64,000 bases of DNA, taken from NCBI GenBank assembly GCA_038213435.1, contig JBBQTI010000002.1, positions 106,266-170,265 on the forward strand, in the 5' to 3' direction. Position numbers and translations under genes: made by a program. The notes beneath the pieces are model-generated. The model worked only from the letters and a program-made list of their open reading frames with translations. It had not been told where the DNA came from and did no database searches. This stretch comes from PALSA-610 sp038213435 (GTDB lineage Bacteria > Actinomycetota > Acidimicrobiia > IMCC26256 > PALSA-610). Positions 32,944 to 41,618 of the stretch are shown here, piece after piece (the stretch's first letter is position 1; each line of letters begins with the position of its first letter).

Positions 32944-34989
32944 CTAACTCCAGAGGGCGTCGAGTTCCATTTCGACGCGGATGCCCGCATCGATCGCCAT
33001 GTCGGGTCGGGTGTCGTGACGAGACACGTGAACCGCGTCGAAACACCCCGCGACCTCGTCGGACAGGAACCGGCTCGGTTGGCCCATGCTGTGATCGTCG
33101 TCGCGACCGCGTGGCCGGTAGTGGAACCGCAGTGGGACGTACACGTGGAGGTGCCGACGCGGACGGGTGACCGCGACGTAGAAGAGTCGTCGTTCTTCTT
33201 CGAGCCCCTCCTTCGATGCGAGTGCCATATCGGAAGGGAAGTTGCCGTCGGCGGCGTTGAGGAGATGCACGACGTCCCACTCGAGACCCTTCGCCGAATG
33301 CACCGTGGAGATCACGAGCCAGTCCTCGTCGATCGAGGGAGGGCCCGCGAGGTCGCCGGTCGAATTGGGAGGCTCGAGCGTGATATCGGCGGCCACGTCG
33401 GAGAGTCGGGTCGCGTTGTGCGCCGCAACCGTGAGCGCCGCAAGATCCGCGAGTCGCGCGTCCACGTTGTCGTAGGCCGCGATGATCAACGGCTCGAGCG
33501 CGTCGCGCAACCGTTCGGAGTGCGACCCGACCGACTCACCGTCGGCGCGCCGCACGGCGGCGACGAAAGAGTCGGCCGAGCGATGCGACGCGGACGGGAG
33601 CTCCTCGACCGCGAGCGGCCAACGCATCAGAACTTCGGCGGGAGTGCCAGGCTGATCGACACCGAGTACCGCGATCGCCCGGCGAGCCCGGACCGGCCCG
33701 ACGCCGTCGACGAGTTGGAGGAGGCGGAACCATGCGAGCTCGTCGCGCGGATTGTCGGCGAGGCGGAAAAGGCAGATGAGGTCCTTCACGTGCGCGGCTT
33801 CGAGGAAGCGCAGACCGCCGTACTTCACGTACGGGATGCGTCGCGCGGACAGTTCGAGCTCGAGGAGGTCGCTGTGGTGGGCGGCACGGACCAAAACCGC
33901 CTGTTCTCGCAGCGTGATGCCTTCTTCGCGATGGGCAAGTACCTGTTCGCAAACCGCGTCGACCTGCGCGTCCTCGTCGGCGCAGCGCACGAGGCGGGGA
34001 CGCTCTGCGATCGAGCCGGGCTCGGCGCGCAAGCGGGTCATGAAACCCTCGGGGGCTTCTTCGCTGAGCGCGTTGGCGACGTCGAGGATCGGCTGGTTCG
34101 AGCGGTAGTTGTGCCCGAGCAGAATCGTCGACATCGCCGGGAACGCCGACCCGATGTCGAGCAAGTGGCGGGGGCTCGCGCCCCGGAAGCCGTACACAGC
34201 TTGCGAATCGTCACCCACGACGGTGAGCCGGGGATCGTTGCGACGCAAAGCGCGGAGCACGTCGACCTGCAGTGCGTTGACGTCTTGGTACTCGTCGACG
34301 CAGATGTGCGCGACGTCGGACGCGAGCCGCGGACCGAGCCGCTCGTCAGCAGCCGCCGCGCGCCAATACAGAAGGAGGTCGTCGAAGTCGACGAGACCGA
34401 GCACGCGCTTGCGGTTCACATATCTCCGACAAATCGACGCGACCTCGTCGAGCTGGTCGGCACACCACGGGGCGACCTCGTTCACGACGAGCGACAGCGG
34501 CTGCTGCATGTTCACCGATCGCGAATAGAGATCGAGCAGAGTTCCCTTCTTCGGGAACCGGCGGCCGGTCGCGGCTGCGCCTTGTTCTTCGCGCACGAGG
34601 TCGATCACGTCGGCCGCGTCTCCGGCGTCCAGGACCGAGAATCCCTCGGGCAACCCCAGCGCAACCGCGTGGCGCCGCAGAGTGCGATGCGCGATGGAGT
34701 GAAACGTGCCGGCGACGACTCGACCCTGCCGACGGCGGCCTGCAGTCGGCCTCGCCGATCCGGCCAACCCGGACTCGATGCGGTGCGACATCTCCCGCGC
34801 GGCGCGGCGCGTGAATGTCAAGGCCATGACGCGCTCAGGCGGTATCCCGCTTCGGATGAGCCAGGCGACCCGCGCCGTCAGCGCAGTCGTCTTCCCCGTG
34901 CCGGCGCCGGCCAGGATGCGCAGCTGATCGCCGTCGAACGTCGCCGCGGCCCGTTGCTCTTCGTTCAGTCGGTCGAGCTCGGCGAACAT
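32944..34989 (-). CDS. UvrD/PcrA-type superfamily 1 DNA helicase
   Basis: A 681-residue SF1A helicase. Q motif LNEEQRAAA; Walker A GAGTGKT (~28-34); motif Ia ALTFTRRAAREM; Walker B VDEYQDVN; motif III GDDSQAVYGFRGA; motif V VHSAKGLEWDVV; motif VI YVAVTRPRRHLHV. It unwinds 3'-5' in repair and replication restart. Close to PcrA/UvrD length, without an exonuclease domain. No partner gene is adjacent. Confidence 0.95.
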   Translation of the reverse strand: MFAELDRLNEEQRAAATFDGDQLRILAGAGTGKTTALTARVAWLIRSGIPPERVMALTFTRRAAREMSHRIESGLAGSARPTAGRRRQGRVVAGTFHSIAHRTLRRHAVALGLPEGFSVLDAGDAADVIDLVREEQGAAATGRRFPKKGTLLDLYSRSVNMQQPLSLVVNEVAPWCADQLDEVASICRRYVNRKRVLGLVDFDDLLLYWRAAAADERLGPRLASDVAHICVDEYQDVNALQVDVLRALRRNDPRLTVVGDDSQAVYGFRGASPRHLLDIGSAFPAMSTILLGHNYRSNQPILDVANALSEEAPEGFMTRLRAEPGSIAERPRLVRCADEDAQVDAVCEQVLAHREEGITLREQAVLVRAAHHSDLLELELSARRIPYVKYGGLRFLEAAHVKDLICLFRLADNPRDELAWFRLLQLVDGVGPVRARRAIAVLGVDQPGTPAEVLMRWPLAVEELPSASHRSADSFVAAVRRADGESVGSHSERLRDALEPLIIAAYDNVDARLADLAALTVAAHNATRLSDVAADITLEPPNSTGDLAGPPSIDEDWLVISTVHSAKGLEWDVVHLLNAADGNFPSDMALASKEGLEEERRLFYVAVTRPRRHLHVYVPLRFHYRPRGRDDDHSMGQPSRFLSDEVAGCFDAVHVSRHDTRPDMAIDAGIRVEMELDALWS

Positions 34990-35043
34990 ATGTTCGCATC
35001 ATAGGCCGCCCGCCGGAAGGTGCCGGGGAACAGCAACGAGCGG

Positions 35044-35280
35044 CTACTCCGCGTCGGGCTGATGCGGATCGTCGAGTGTCAGCCCCAGCTCGTCGAGCTC
35101 CGTCTGATCGAGCTCCAGCATCTCCTCGACGGATACCTCCCCGTCGTCCTCCTCCACCGCGTCCGCTTCCGCATCGGCAAACTCGCTCAGGTCGTCACGG
35201 GCCGAACGCTCGTCCTCCCTTGCGAGCTCGCGTTGTTCCTCCGGACCCGGTTCGCCTCGCCGGCGGCGTGCCGCACTCAT
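35044..35280 (-). CDS. Small acidic hypothetical protein
   Basis: A 78-residue protein with a basic start (MSAARRRRGEPG) and a strongly acidic rest (EEDDGEVSVEEMLELD, then QTELDELGLTLDDPHQ). No domain is recognised. It lies 54 bp downstream of the helicase start region, both on minus. Base use and absence of a better frame support it as real. Confidence 0.6.
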   Translation of the reverse strand: MSAARRRRGEPGPEEQRELAREDERSARDDLSEFADAEADAVEEDDGEVSVEEMLELDQTELDELGLTLDDPHQPDAE

Positions 35281-35674
35281 GATCGTCTCCGCATACGCCG
35301 GTTCTACCCACCACCGAAGGTTGCATCAAATCGCATCGCCCGCTTGCATGCGATCGCATCAATCGTTCGGCGGCGCGCAAGCGGACTCGCCAACAAGCAG
35401 ATCGCGCAAACACGTTCGTCAAATGCGCCTTGACGGAATGCATGCCGACGTCACGGTGCGGTAACGCGGTCGTCACGCTGCCGAGTAGCGGCAGAGGTGG
35501 GCCATGGCCGGCCCATCGCGTCCGGGTCAGTTGCTGTCTGTCAGACCGGGGCAACTTCAAGGCCGGGTCGTGAGCAGTCGATGGAGAACATGAAGACATC
35601 GTGGCTTGACGGCACCGGTTCCTTCACCGTTCCCTCGACCTTCCTGGGCGCGTTCGCGAACAAAGAAGGACGAA
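35281..35674. other. Non-coding region before the GGDEF-EAL gene
   Basis: No gene is supported. A perfect 12-bp palindrome ATGCGATCGCAT lies at 35348-35359 among repeated GCATC/GATGC words (35330-35362). It could be a regulatory site for the divergent small acidic gene or the GGDEF-EAL gene. Short LuxR-like words occur on both strands near 35380-35440 but conflict with each other. Confidence 0.5.
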
Positions 35675-38044
35675 GTGCGCCAGGACACAGTGGACAGAGG
35701 CCCGATCCTGCAGTCGCACCGGTTGACGGCCGATCGCGTCGAGCCGGGGAAGCCGACCGCGCGCGTGACGCCCGTTGCAGTCTTCCCGTGCCTGGCGCTG
35801 GCGGGCATCGGAACGTATTACCTGCTTCCCGAAGCCGGCGTTGCGCAGGCCGCGCTCTTCGTTCTTTTCAATGCCGTCGCGATGTTCGCGGCTTGGCGAG
35901 CCGCTCGTCGAGCCAGTGGGACGGACCGAAGGGTGTGGACATGGGTCGCCATTGCGTTGACGCTGGCGACGCTTGCGAACGTGCCGTACTACGCGTTCCC
36001 TCTCATCGTCGGGCGGCCGATCCCTTTCCCATGTCCCGTCGACGTCCTGTTCCTGTCGACGCAGCCCTGCTTCATCGTCGCGCTGCTCGCACTCGCGAGA
36101 CAACGACGCCGTGTGGACAGAGCAGGGGACGCGCTCGACGCGGCCATCGTGGTCGTCGGTGGCGCATCTCTGATGTGGCAATTCGTCATCGGACCCGTGG
36201 TGAACCAAAGCGGAATGTCGTGGTTGGCGCACGTCGCCGCGGTTGCCTACCCGGTATCGGACCTCATGGTGTTCGCGGTGCTGGTCCGGCTGGTGTTGGC
36301 GGTAAGTCACCGAACCGCTTCCATGCGATTTCTCCTGGCCGGCATCGCGTCGCTACTTGCCGCCGATGTGCTCCTCGCGATTCAGCTCGCGAATGGCAGC
36401 TACCACGTCGGCGGCCCGGTGGACGGGATGTGGATGGCGTATTACGCGCTCATCACCGTGGCCGCGCTACATCCCAGCGCCAAGCGACTCGCTCGCCGGT
36501 CGGCCGCCATTGAGAACGGCATTTCCTCGGCTCGCCTCGCTCTCATGTGCGGGATAGTCCTCGTCGGACCGCTGGTACTCGCGACCAGTCGGCGCAGCAC
36601 GATGTTCGTGGCCGCGGCGTCCGTCGTCGCGTTCGTGTTGGTCATGACCCGCATGATGGGGCTGAATCGTCGCCTCATGTCCGCCGGTGTCGAGCTACAC
36701 AAGCGTGCCTCGACGGATCTTCTTACCGGCCTGGCCAACCGGACCGAGTTTCGCCACCGGCTGCAGCTGGCCCTCACGCGGACCGAAGACCGCGCGGGTG
36801 ATGTTGCCCTGCTCTACCTCGACCTCGACGACTTCAAAGACGTGAACGACACGCTCGGGCACGCCGCCGGTGACGCCCTCCTCGAGGTGATTGCCGAACG
36901 GCTCCGGCAGGTGGTCCGGTCCGATGATCTGGTGGCACGGCTCGGCGGCGACGAGTTCGCGATGCTTTTCCAGGGTCCCGAAGCGTTTGCTCATGCGCTG
37001 ACCGTCGGCGAGCGGGTGGTTGACACCGTCGCCGAACCGGTCGAGGTGAACGGAACCCTCGTGCACGTCGGTGCCAGCGTGGGTCTCGCCACGTCTCGCG
37101 ACGGCAGCGACCTCGACGGACTCATGCGCGAAGCCGATGAGGCCATGTACACCGCCAAGCGCCTTGGCAAGAACCGAATCGAGCGTTATGACAGCGCGCT
37201 CCATGATGCAGCGACGGAGCGAGTCTCGCTGACGGCGGACGTGGACAACGCCGCCGAGCGGGGGGAGCTGGTCGTCGATTACCAACCCGTGGTCGACCTG
37301 GCGAGTGGTGCAGTGTTGGGGGTCGAGGCACTCGTCCGATGGCAGCACCCGACTCGCGGCCTGTTGCCGCCGTCTGCATTCATCGGCATCGCCGAGGAGA
37401 CGGGCGCGGTCGCCTCCATCGGCTCCTGGGTGCTCGAGACCGGAGCGAACGATCTCTGTGCGTGGCAGCGCCGCCATGACATTCCAGAGCTCGTGCTGAA
37501 TGTGAACGCCTCAGTGCGTGAGCTGGAGGAACCCAGCTTTGCGAGCCACGTTGCGGACACTCTCGGCCGGGCCGGGCTGAATCCCCGCCGCCTGGTCGTC
37601 GAAGTCACGGAGTCAGTGTTCGCCGATACTGCCGGCGGAGCGGCGAATACTCTTGCCGCGTTGCGTTCGATGGGTGTGCGCGTCGCACTGGACGACTTCG
37701 GAACGGGATACTCCTGCATTGCGTACCTGCGCACGCTCCCGGTCGACATCATCAAGATCGACCGGTCCTTCATCTCGGGCCATCAGGGCGACGCCTCGGA
37801 TTTCGCTCTCGTGGAGGCGATCGTCGAGTTCGGGCGACGGCTCGGGCTCGACGCCGTCGCCGAAGGAATAGAAGAGGTCGACCAGCTCCTCCGGTTGCAG
37901 AACATCGGATGTCGGAGTGGCCAAGGGTTCCTGCTGTCCCGGCCCGTACCGGCGTCGGCTATCGAGGAACTTCTTTCCTCACGCTCTCCGTTGCTGCCGC
38001 TACCTCTCCGCGCCGGCTTGCAGCCTCTGAGAAGGTCCGCCTGA
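35675..38044 (+). CDS. Membrane GGDEF-EAL protein (c-di-GMP turnover)
   Basis: 789 residues from GTG 35675, preferred for its AGAAGGA site; TTG 35606 is an alternative. The N-terminal ~300 residues form about eight membrane helices (e.g. VAVFPCLALAGIGTYYLL). The GGDEF domain follows with intact GGDEF at 424-428 and an inhibitory RxxD site (R415-D418) five residues before it. The EAL domain has EALVRW at 551, NVNASVREL, VEVTESVF and DDFGTGYS at 673. Both the cyclase and phosphodiesterase signatures are intact. It leads the co-directional signalling island. Confidence 0.95.
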   Translation: MRQDTVDRGPILQSHRLTADRVEPGKPTARVTPVAVFPCLALAGIGTYYLLPEAGVAQAALFVLFNAVAMFAAWRAARRASGTDRRVWTWVAIALTLATLANVPYYAFPLIVGRPIPFPCPVDVLFLSTQPCFIVALLALARQRRRVDRAGDALDAAIVVVGGASLMWQFVIGPVVNQSGMSWLAHVAAVAYPVSDLMVFAVLVRLVLAVSHRTASMRFLLAGIASLLAADVLLAIQLANGSYHVGGPVDGMWMAYYALITVAALHPSAKRLARRSAAIENGISSARLALMCGIVLVGPLVLATSRRSTMFVAAASVVAFVLVMTRMMGLNRRLMSAGVELHKRASTDLLTGLANRTEFRHRLQLALTRTEDRAGDVALLYLDLDDFKDVNDTLGHAAGDALLEVIAERLRQVVRSDDLVARLGGDEFAMLFQGPEAFAHALTVGERVVDTVAEPVEVNGTLVHVGASVGLATSRDGSDLDGLMREADEAMYTAKRLGKNRIERYDSALHDAATERVSLTADVDNAAERGELVVDYQPVVDLASGAVLGVEALVRWQHPTRGLLPPSAFIGIAEETGAVASIGSWVLETGANDLCAWQRRHDIPELVLNVNASVRELEEPSFASHVADTLGRAGLNPRRLVVEVTESVFADTAGGAANTLAALRSMGVRVALDDFGTGYSCIAYLRTLPVDIIKIDRSFISGHQGDASDFALVEAIVEFGRRLGLDAVAEGIEEVDQLLRLQNIGCRSGQGFLLSRPVPASAIEELLSSRSPLLPLPLRAGLQPLRRSA

Positions 38045-38053
38045 CGGAATGGC

Positions 38054-38084
38054 GATGACGCGCTCCTGTAACAGGTGATGCGCA
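38054..38084 (+). promoter_or_regulatory. Promoter-like element shared with 9878-9908 (copy 2)
   Basis: 25 of 31 positions match 9878-9908: TGACGCGC, variable 3 bases, TGTAACAGG, GAT and CGCA. It lies just after the GGDEF-EAL stop and ~214 nt before the cyclase-STAND gene at 38298, in the same orientation relative to the downstream gene as copy 1. Confidence 0.45.
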
Positions 38085-38297
38085 TGATCTCAGGATGCGA
38101 TACCTGCACACGCGCACGATGTGCTTCCACTCGGGCGCCCCTGCTCGAGGCAGAGATGAAGCCGGCGAGCCACCCGGGGTAGCGTTCACTCACAGAGACG
38201 CGGGGGGTCGGTTCGTGAGCGACGTTGGTTTCGACGAGCGTGCCGTGAAGCTCGTCGATACGACCCAGACGGTGTGCCGAAGCGCGGCCTGACGACG

Positions 38298-41200
38298 ATG
38301 CCGGGCACTTCTGGTTTGATCACGATCCTGTTCACGGATCTCGTGGGCTCGACCGAGCTGGCGTCCGACCTGGGTGACGTCGCGGCGGACGAGATGCGCC
38401 GCGATCACTTCGCGTCCTTGCGTGAGGCCATCGCCGCGACCTGCGGCACCGAAGTCAAGACCATCGGCGACGCGCTGATGGTGTCGTACCCCGGCGCGGC
38501 CGACGCGCTCGGGGGTGCGGCGACCATGCAGCGCGCGGTCGATCGCCACAACCGCAAGCTCGGCGAAGGCCGGCTCTCGATGCGCGTCGGGATCAGCGCG
38601 GGAGACGCCAGCTTCGAGGATGGCGACTGGTTCGGCACGCCCGTCGTCGAATCCTCCCGGCTCTGCGCGGCGGCCCAGGGCGGGCAGATCCTCGTCAGCG
38701 ACATCGTGCGCATGCTCGCGGGATCGCGCACCGACCTGGAGCTACGGTCGCTCGGCGAGCTCGATCTCAAGGGCCTGCCCGCGCCGCTCGGCGCGTGCGA
38801 AGTGCTGTGGCAGGCCGCGACGACGGGTGACGCCGAGATCCCGCTCCCGGTGTGCGTCGACACCGATCCCTCCTTCCCGTTCGCCGGTCGCGCCGAACAC
38901 GTCGAAAATTTGGTCGCGACGTGGAAGGCCACGGTCGAGGGCGCCCGCCGCGCAGTGCTGGTGTCGGGTGAGCCCGGCATCGGCAAGACGCGTATCGTCA
39001 CCGAGGTCGTGCGGATCGCCCACGAGCGGGGCGCGATCGTGCTGTGGGGCCGCTGCGACGAGGAGCTCGGCGCGCCGTATGCGCCGTTCGCCGAAGCACT
39101 CCGTATCTACATCGCGGCGAGCCCGCCCGATCGTGTACGCGCCGAGCTCGGACCACTCGGCGGTGAGTTGGTGCGCATCGTGCCGGAGCTCGCGGCGCGC
39201 GTTCCCGGCCTCGCGGAGCCCGTGCGCGCCGACGCCGACACGGAGCGCTTCCGTTTGTTCGACAGCGTCGCCGATCTGCTTGCCGAGGTGTCGGCCGCGC
39301 ATCCGGTGGTGCTCGTGCTCGACGACGTGCACTGGGCCGACAAGCCGTCGCTCGTGCTGCTTCGCCACCTGCTGCGCTCGACCACCCCGATGCGTTTGTT
39401 CGTGCTCGCGACGTACCGCGACACCGACCTCGACCGCAGCCACCCGCTCGCCGAGGTCCTCGCCGACCTGCGTCGCGAGCCGGGCGTCGAACGCCTCGAC
39501 CTGCAGGGTCTCGACGAGGACGAGATCGCGGGACTCATGACGAAGACCGCGGGTCACGACCTCGACGCGCCCGGTCTCGAGCTCGCGCACATGCTGCACA
39601 CCGAAACCGAGGGCAACCCGTTCTTCGTCGGTGAGGTCCTGCGCCACCTCGCGGAGTCGGGCGCGATCGTGCAGCACGACGGTCGCTGGACCGCCGGCCT
39701 CGAGGGCGTCGGCATCCCCGAAGGCATCCGCGAGGTGATCGGGCGGCGTCTCTCGCGTCTGTCGGAGGACGTGAATCGCGCGCTCGCGGTCGCGGCCGTG
39801 ATCGGACCGACGTTCGACCTCGCAACCGTCGAGGCCGCAGGCGGTCCGGGCGGCGACGCGCTCTTCGACGCGCTAGACGAGGCCGTCCAGCACAGCTTGA
39901 TTCGCGAAGTGCGCGGGACGGCGGGCCGGTACGCGTTCGCGCACGCGCTCATGCGGTCCGCGCTCTACGAAGAGATCACCACCAATCGCAAGGTGCGAAT
40001 GCACTGGAAGGTGGGGGAGGTGTTGGAGTCGCGGTTCGCGTCGAGCACCGACGCGCATCTCGACGAGCTGGCGTACCACTTCGGCGAAGGCGCGCTCGCC
40101 GGCGACCCCATGAAGGCCGTCGACTACGCGCGGCGCGCCGGCGCACGGGCGATGGACGATCTCGCGTTCGAAGCCGCGGTCGTGCACTTCGAACGGGCGA
40201 TGGGCTCGCTCGACCTCGTCGACGACGCGCAGTCGGCCGTGCGGTGTGACCTCATGCTCGAGTGGGCGGAGGCGCTTCAGCTGGCGAGCGACGAGCGCCG
40301 CCGCGCTGTGGTCTTCGACGCCGCGCGGGCCGCGCGTGTGATGGGAGACGTCGACCGGCTCGCGCGCGCTGCGTTGGTGCTCGTGAGCACGAGCACGGGC
40401 GCGACGCGTGCCGGCATGGTCGACGACGCGCTCGTCGCCCTGCTCGACGAGGCTCTCGCCGCACTGCCGCCCGAGCCCTCGCCCGCGCGTGCCCGCCTCC
40501 TCGCGTCCCTCGCAGTAGAGATTCAGTGGAGCTCCGAGGGCGAGCGGCGCGTGGCGCTCGCTCGAGAAGCGGTCGAGATGGCGCGCGCCACGCGCGATCC
40601 CGGAGCGCTCGCTCATGTGCTGGGGCGCAGCTGGGCACTGCTCGACGGCTCTCGCCCGTGGCACACCGAGTTCATCCCGCTCAACGAGGAGGCGGAGGCG
40701 GTAGCCGTCGAGGCCGGTAACACGGGCGCGTTGCTCGAGGTGCACAACTTTGCCGCGTGGATCGCGGCGATGCTCGGCGACCGCGCCGAGATGGATCGCC
40801 GGTTCGATGCCTACGTCCGGCTCGTCGACCAGCTCCGCCAGCCCGCAGCCAACGCGCTTCGTCTCTGGCGCGAAGCCGCGCTCGCCGAGTACGACGGCCG
40901 GCTCGCCGATGCGGAACGGCTCACGATCGAGGGCATGCAGCTCGCCCAGCGGGCCGATCTCGCCGACGACGTGATCTCCGCCTTCGTCGGGGGTCTCTTC
41001 TACTACATCCGTCTCGAGCAGGGCCGCCCCGACGAGCTCGTCGGCACACTCGAAGGACTCGTCGAGTCACAGCCGGGCGCGCCGGTGTGGCACGTCGCGC
41101 TCGCAGGCGCGCTCGTCGAGAGTGACCGCGTCGATGACGCGCGAAGCCACTTCATGTGGCTCGCCGCCGACGACTGCGCCAACGTGCCGAACGACGTCGA

Positions 41201-41618
41201 ATATGCCGTGGCGCTCGACGGCCTCGCGCGCATGGCGTATCGGGTGCAACCGCCCGAGGCCGTCCTGCGATCGATCTTCGACCGGTTACTCCCTTTCAGC
41301 GGGTTCTTCAACTGGAGCGGCGTAGGCATCAGCGGTCCCAACGATCTCGGCCTCGCGATGACGTCCGCCGCGCTCGGTCGCCACGACGACGCCGATCGGT
41401 ATTTCGCCGCCACCCTCGCGCTCTGCGAGAAGGCGGGGGCCCGCTGCTGGACGGCCCGCACCCACTTCGACTGGAGCCGCGTGCTCGCCGACCGCGGTGA
41501 TGCAGAAACGGCGCGCGAGCACGCCGGGATCGCGGTCACACTGGGTGAAGAGCTCGGCATGGACGGACCGTTCGGCGTCGTTCTTCGAGGTAGAGCGCTC
41601 CTGGAGTCGCTCGGATGA
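38298..41618 (+). CDS. Cyclase-homology / STAND ATPase / TPR protein, paralogue 1
   Basis: A 1106-residue protein; ATG 38298 is at the domain start (GTG 38274 is possible). Cyclase domain ~1-180: metal Asp in ILFTDLVGSTE and IGDALMVSY, specificity Lys in TEVKTIGD, Asp/Arg in EDGDWFGTPVVESSRL. The transition-state Asn is replaced by Val. The STAND ATPase has Walker A GEPGIGKT (residue 224) and VLVLDDVHWADKPS. A long C-terminal TPR-like region follows. It stops within ATGA shared with the next paralogue. No HTH; it may act through its cyclase domain or partners. Confidence 0.9.
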   Translation: MPGTSGLITILFTDLVGSTELASDLGDVAADEMRRDHFASLREAIAATCGTEVKTIGDALMVSYPGAADALGGAATMQRAVDRHNRKLGEGRLSMRVGISAGDASFEDGDWFGTPVVESSRLCAAAQGGQILVSDIVRMLAGSRTDLELRSLGELDLKGLPAPLGACEVLWQAATTGDAEIPLPVCVDTDPSFPFAGRAEHVENLVATWKATVEGARRAVLVSGEPGIGKTRIVTEVVRIAHERGAIVLWGRCDEELGAPYAPFAEALRIYIAASPPDRVRAELGPLGGELVRIVPELAARVPGLAEPVRADADTERFRLFDSVADLLAEVSAAHPVVLVLDDVHWADKPSLVLLRHLLRSTTPMRLFVLATYRDTDLDRSHPLAEVLADLRREPGVERLDLQGLDEDEIAGLMTKTAGHDLDAPGLELAHMLHTETEGNPFFVGEVLRHLAESGAIVQHDGRWTAGLEGVGIPEGIREVIGRRLSRLSEDVNRALAVAAVIGPTFDLATVEAAGGPGGDALFDALDEAVQHSLIREVRGTAGRYAFAHALMRSALYEEITTNRKVRMHWKVGEVLESRFASSTDAHLDELAYHFGEGALAGDPMKAVDYARRAGARAMDDLAFEAAVVHFERAMGSLDLVDDAQSAVRCDLMLEWAEALQLASDERRRAVVFDAARAARVMGDVDRLARAALVLVSTSTGATRAGMVDDALVALLDEALAALPPEPSPARARLLASLAVEIQWSSEGERRVALAREAVEMARATRDPGALAHVLGRSWALLDGSRPWHTEFIPLNEEAEAVAVEAGNTGALLEVHNFAAWIAAMLGDRAEMDRRFDAYVRLVDQLRQPAANALRLWREAALAEYDGRLADAERLTIEGMQLAQRADLADDVISAFVGGLFYYIRLEQGRPDELVGTLEGLVESQPGAPVWHVALAGALVESDRVDDARSHFMWLAADDCANVPNDVEYAVALDGLARMAYRVQPPEAVLRSIFDRLLPFSGFFNWSGVGISGPNDLGLAMTSAALGRHDDADRYFAATLALCEKAGARCWTARTHFDWSRVLADRGDAETAREHAGIAVTLGEELGMDGPFGVVLRGRALLESLG

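Noticed and set aside
35380..35440. LuxR HTH remnant before the GGDEF-EAL gene
   Set aside because: Plus strand reads ASGLANKQIAQ and minus strand reads SVKAHLTNVFARS at the same place. Both look LuxR-like but cannot both be real, and neither extends to a full domain.
35606..35674. TTG start for the GGDEF-EAL gene
   Set aside because: No ribosome binding site precedes it, whereas GTG 35675 has AGAAGGA; the extra residues have no fold pattern.
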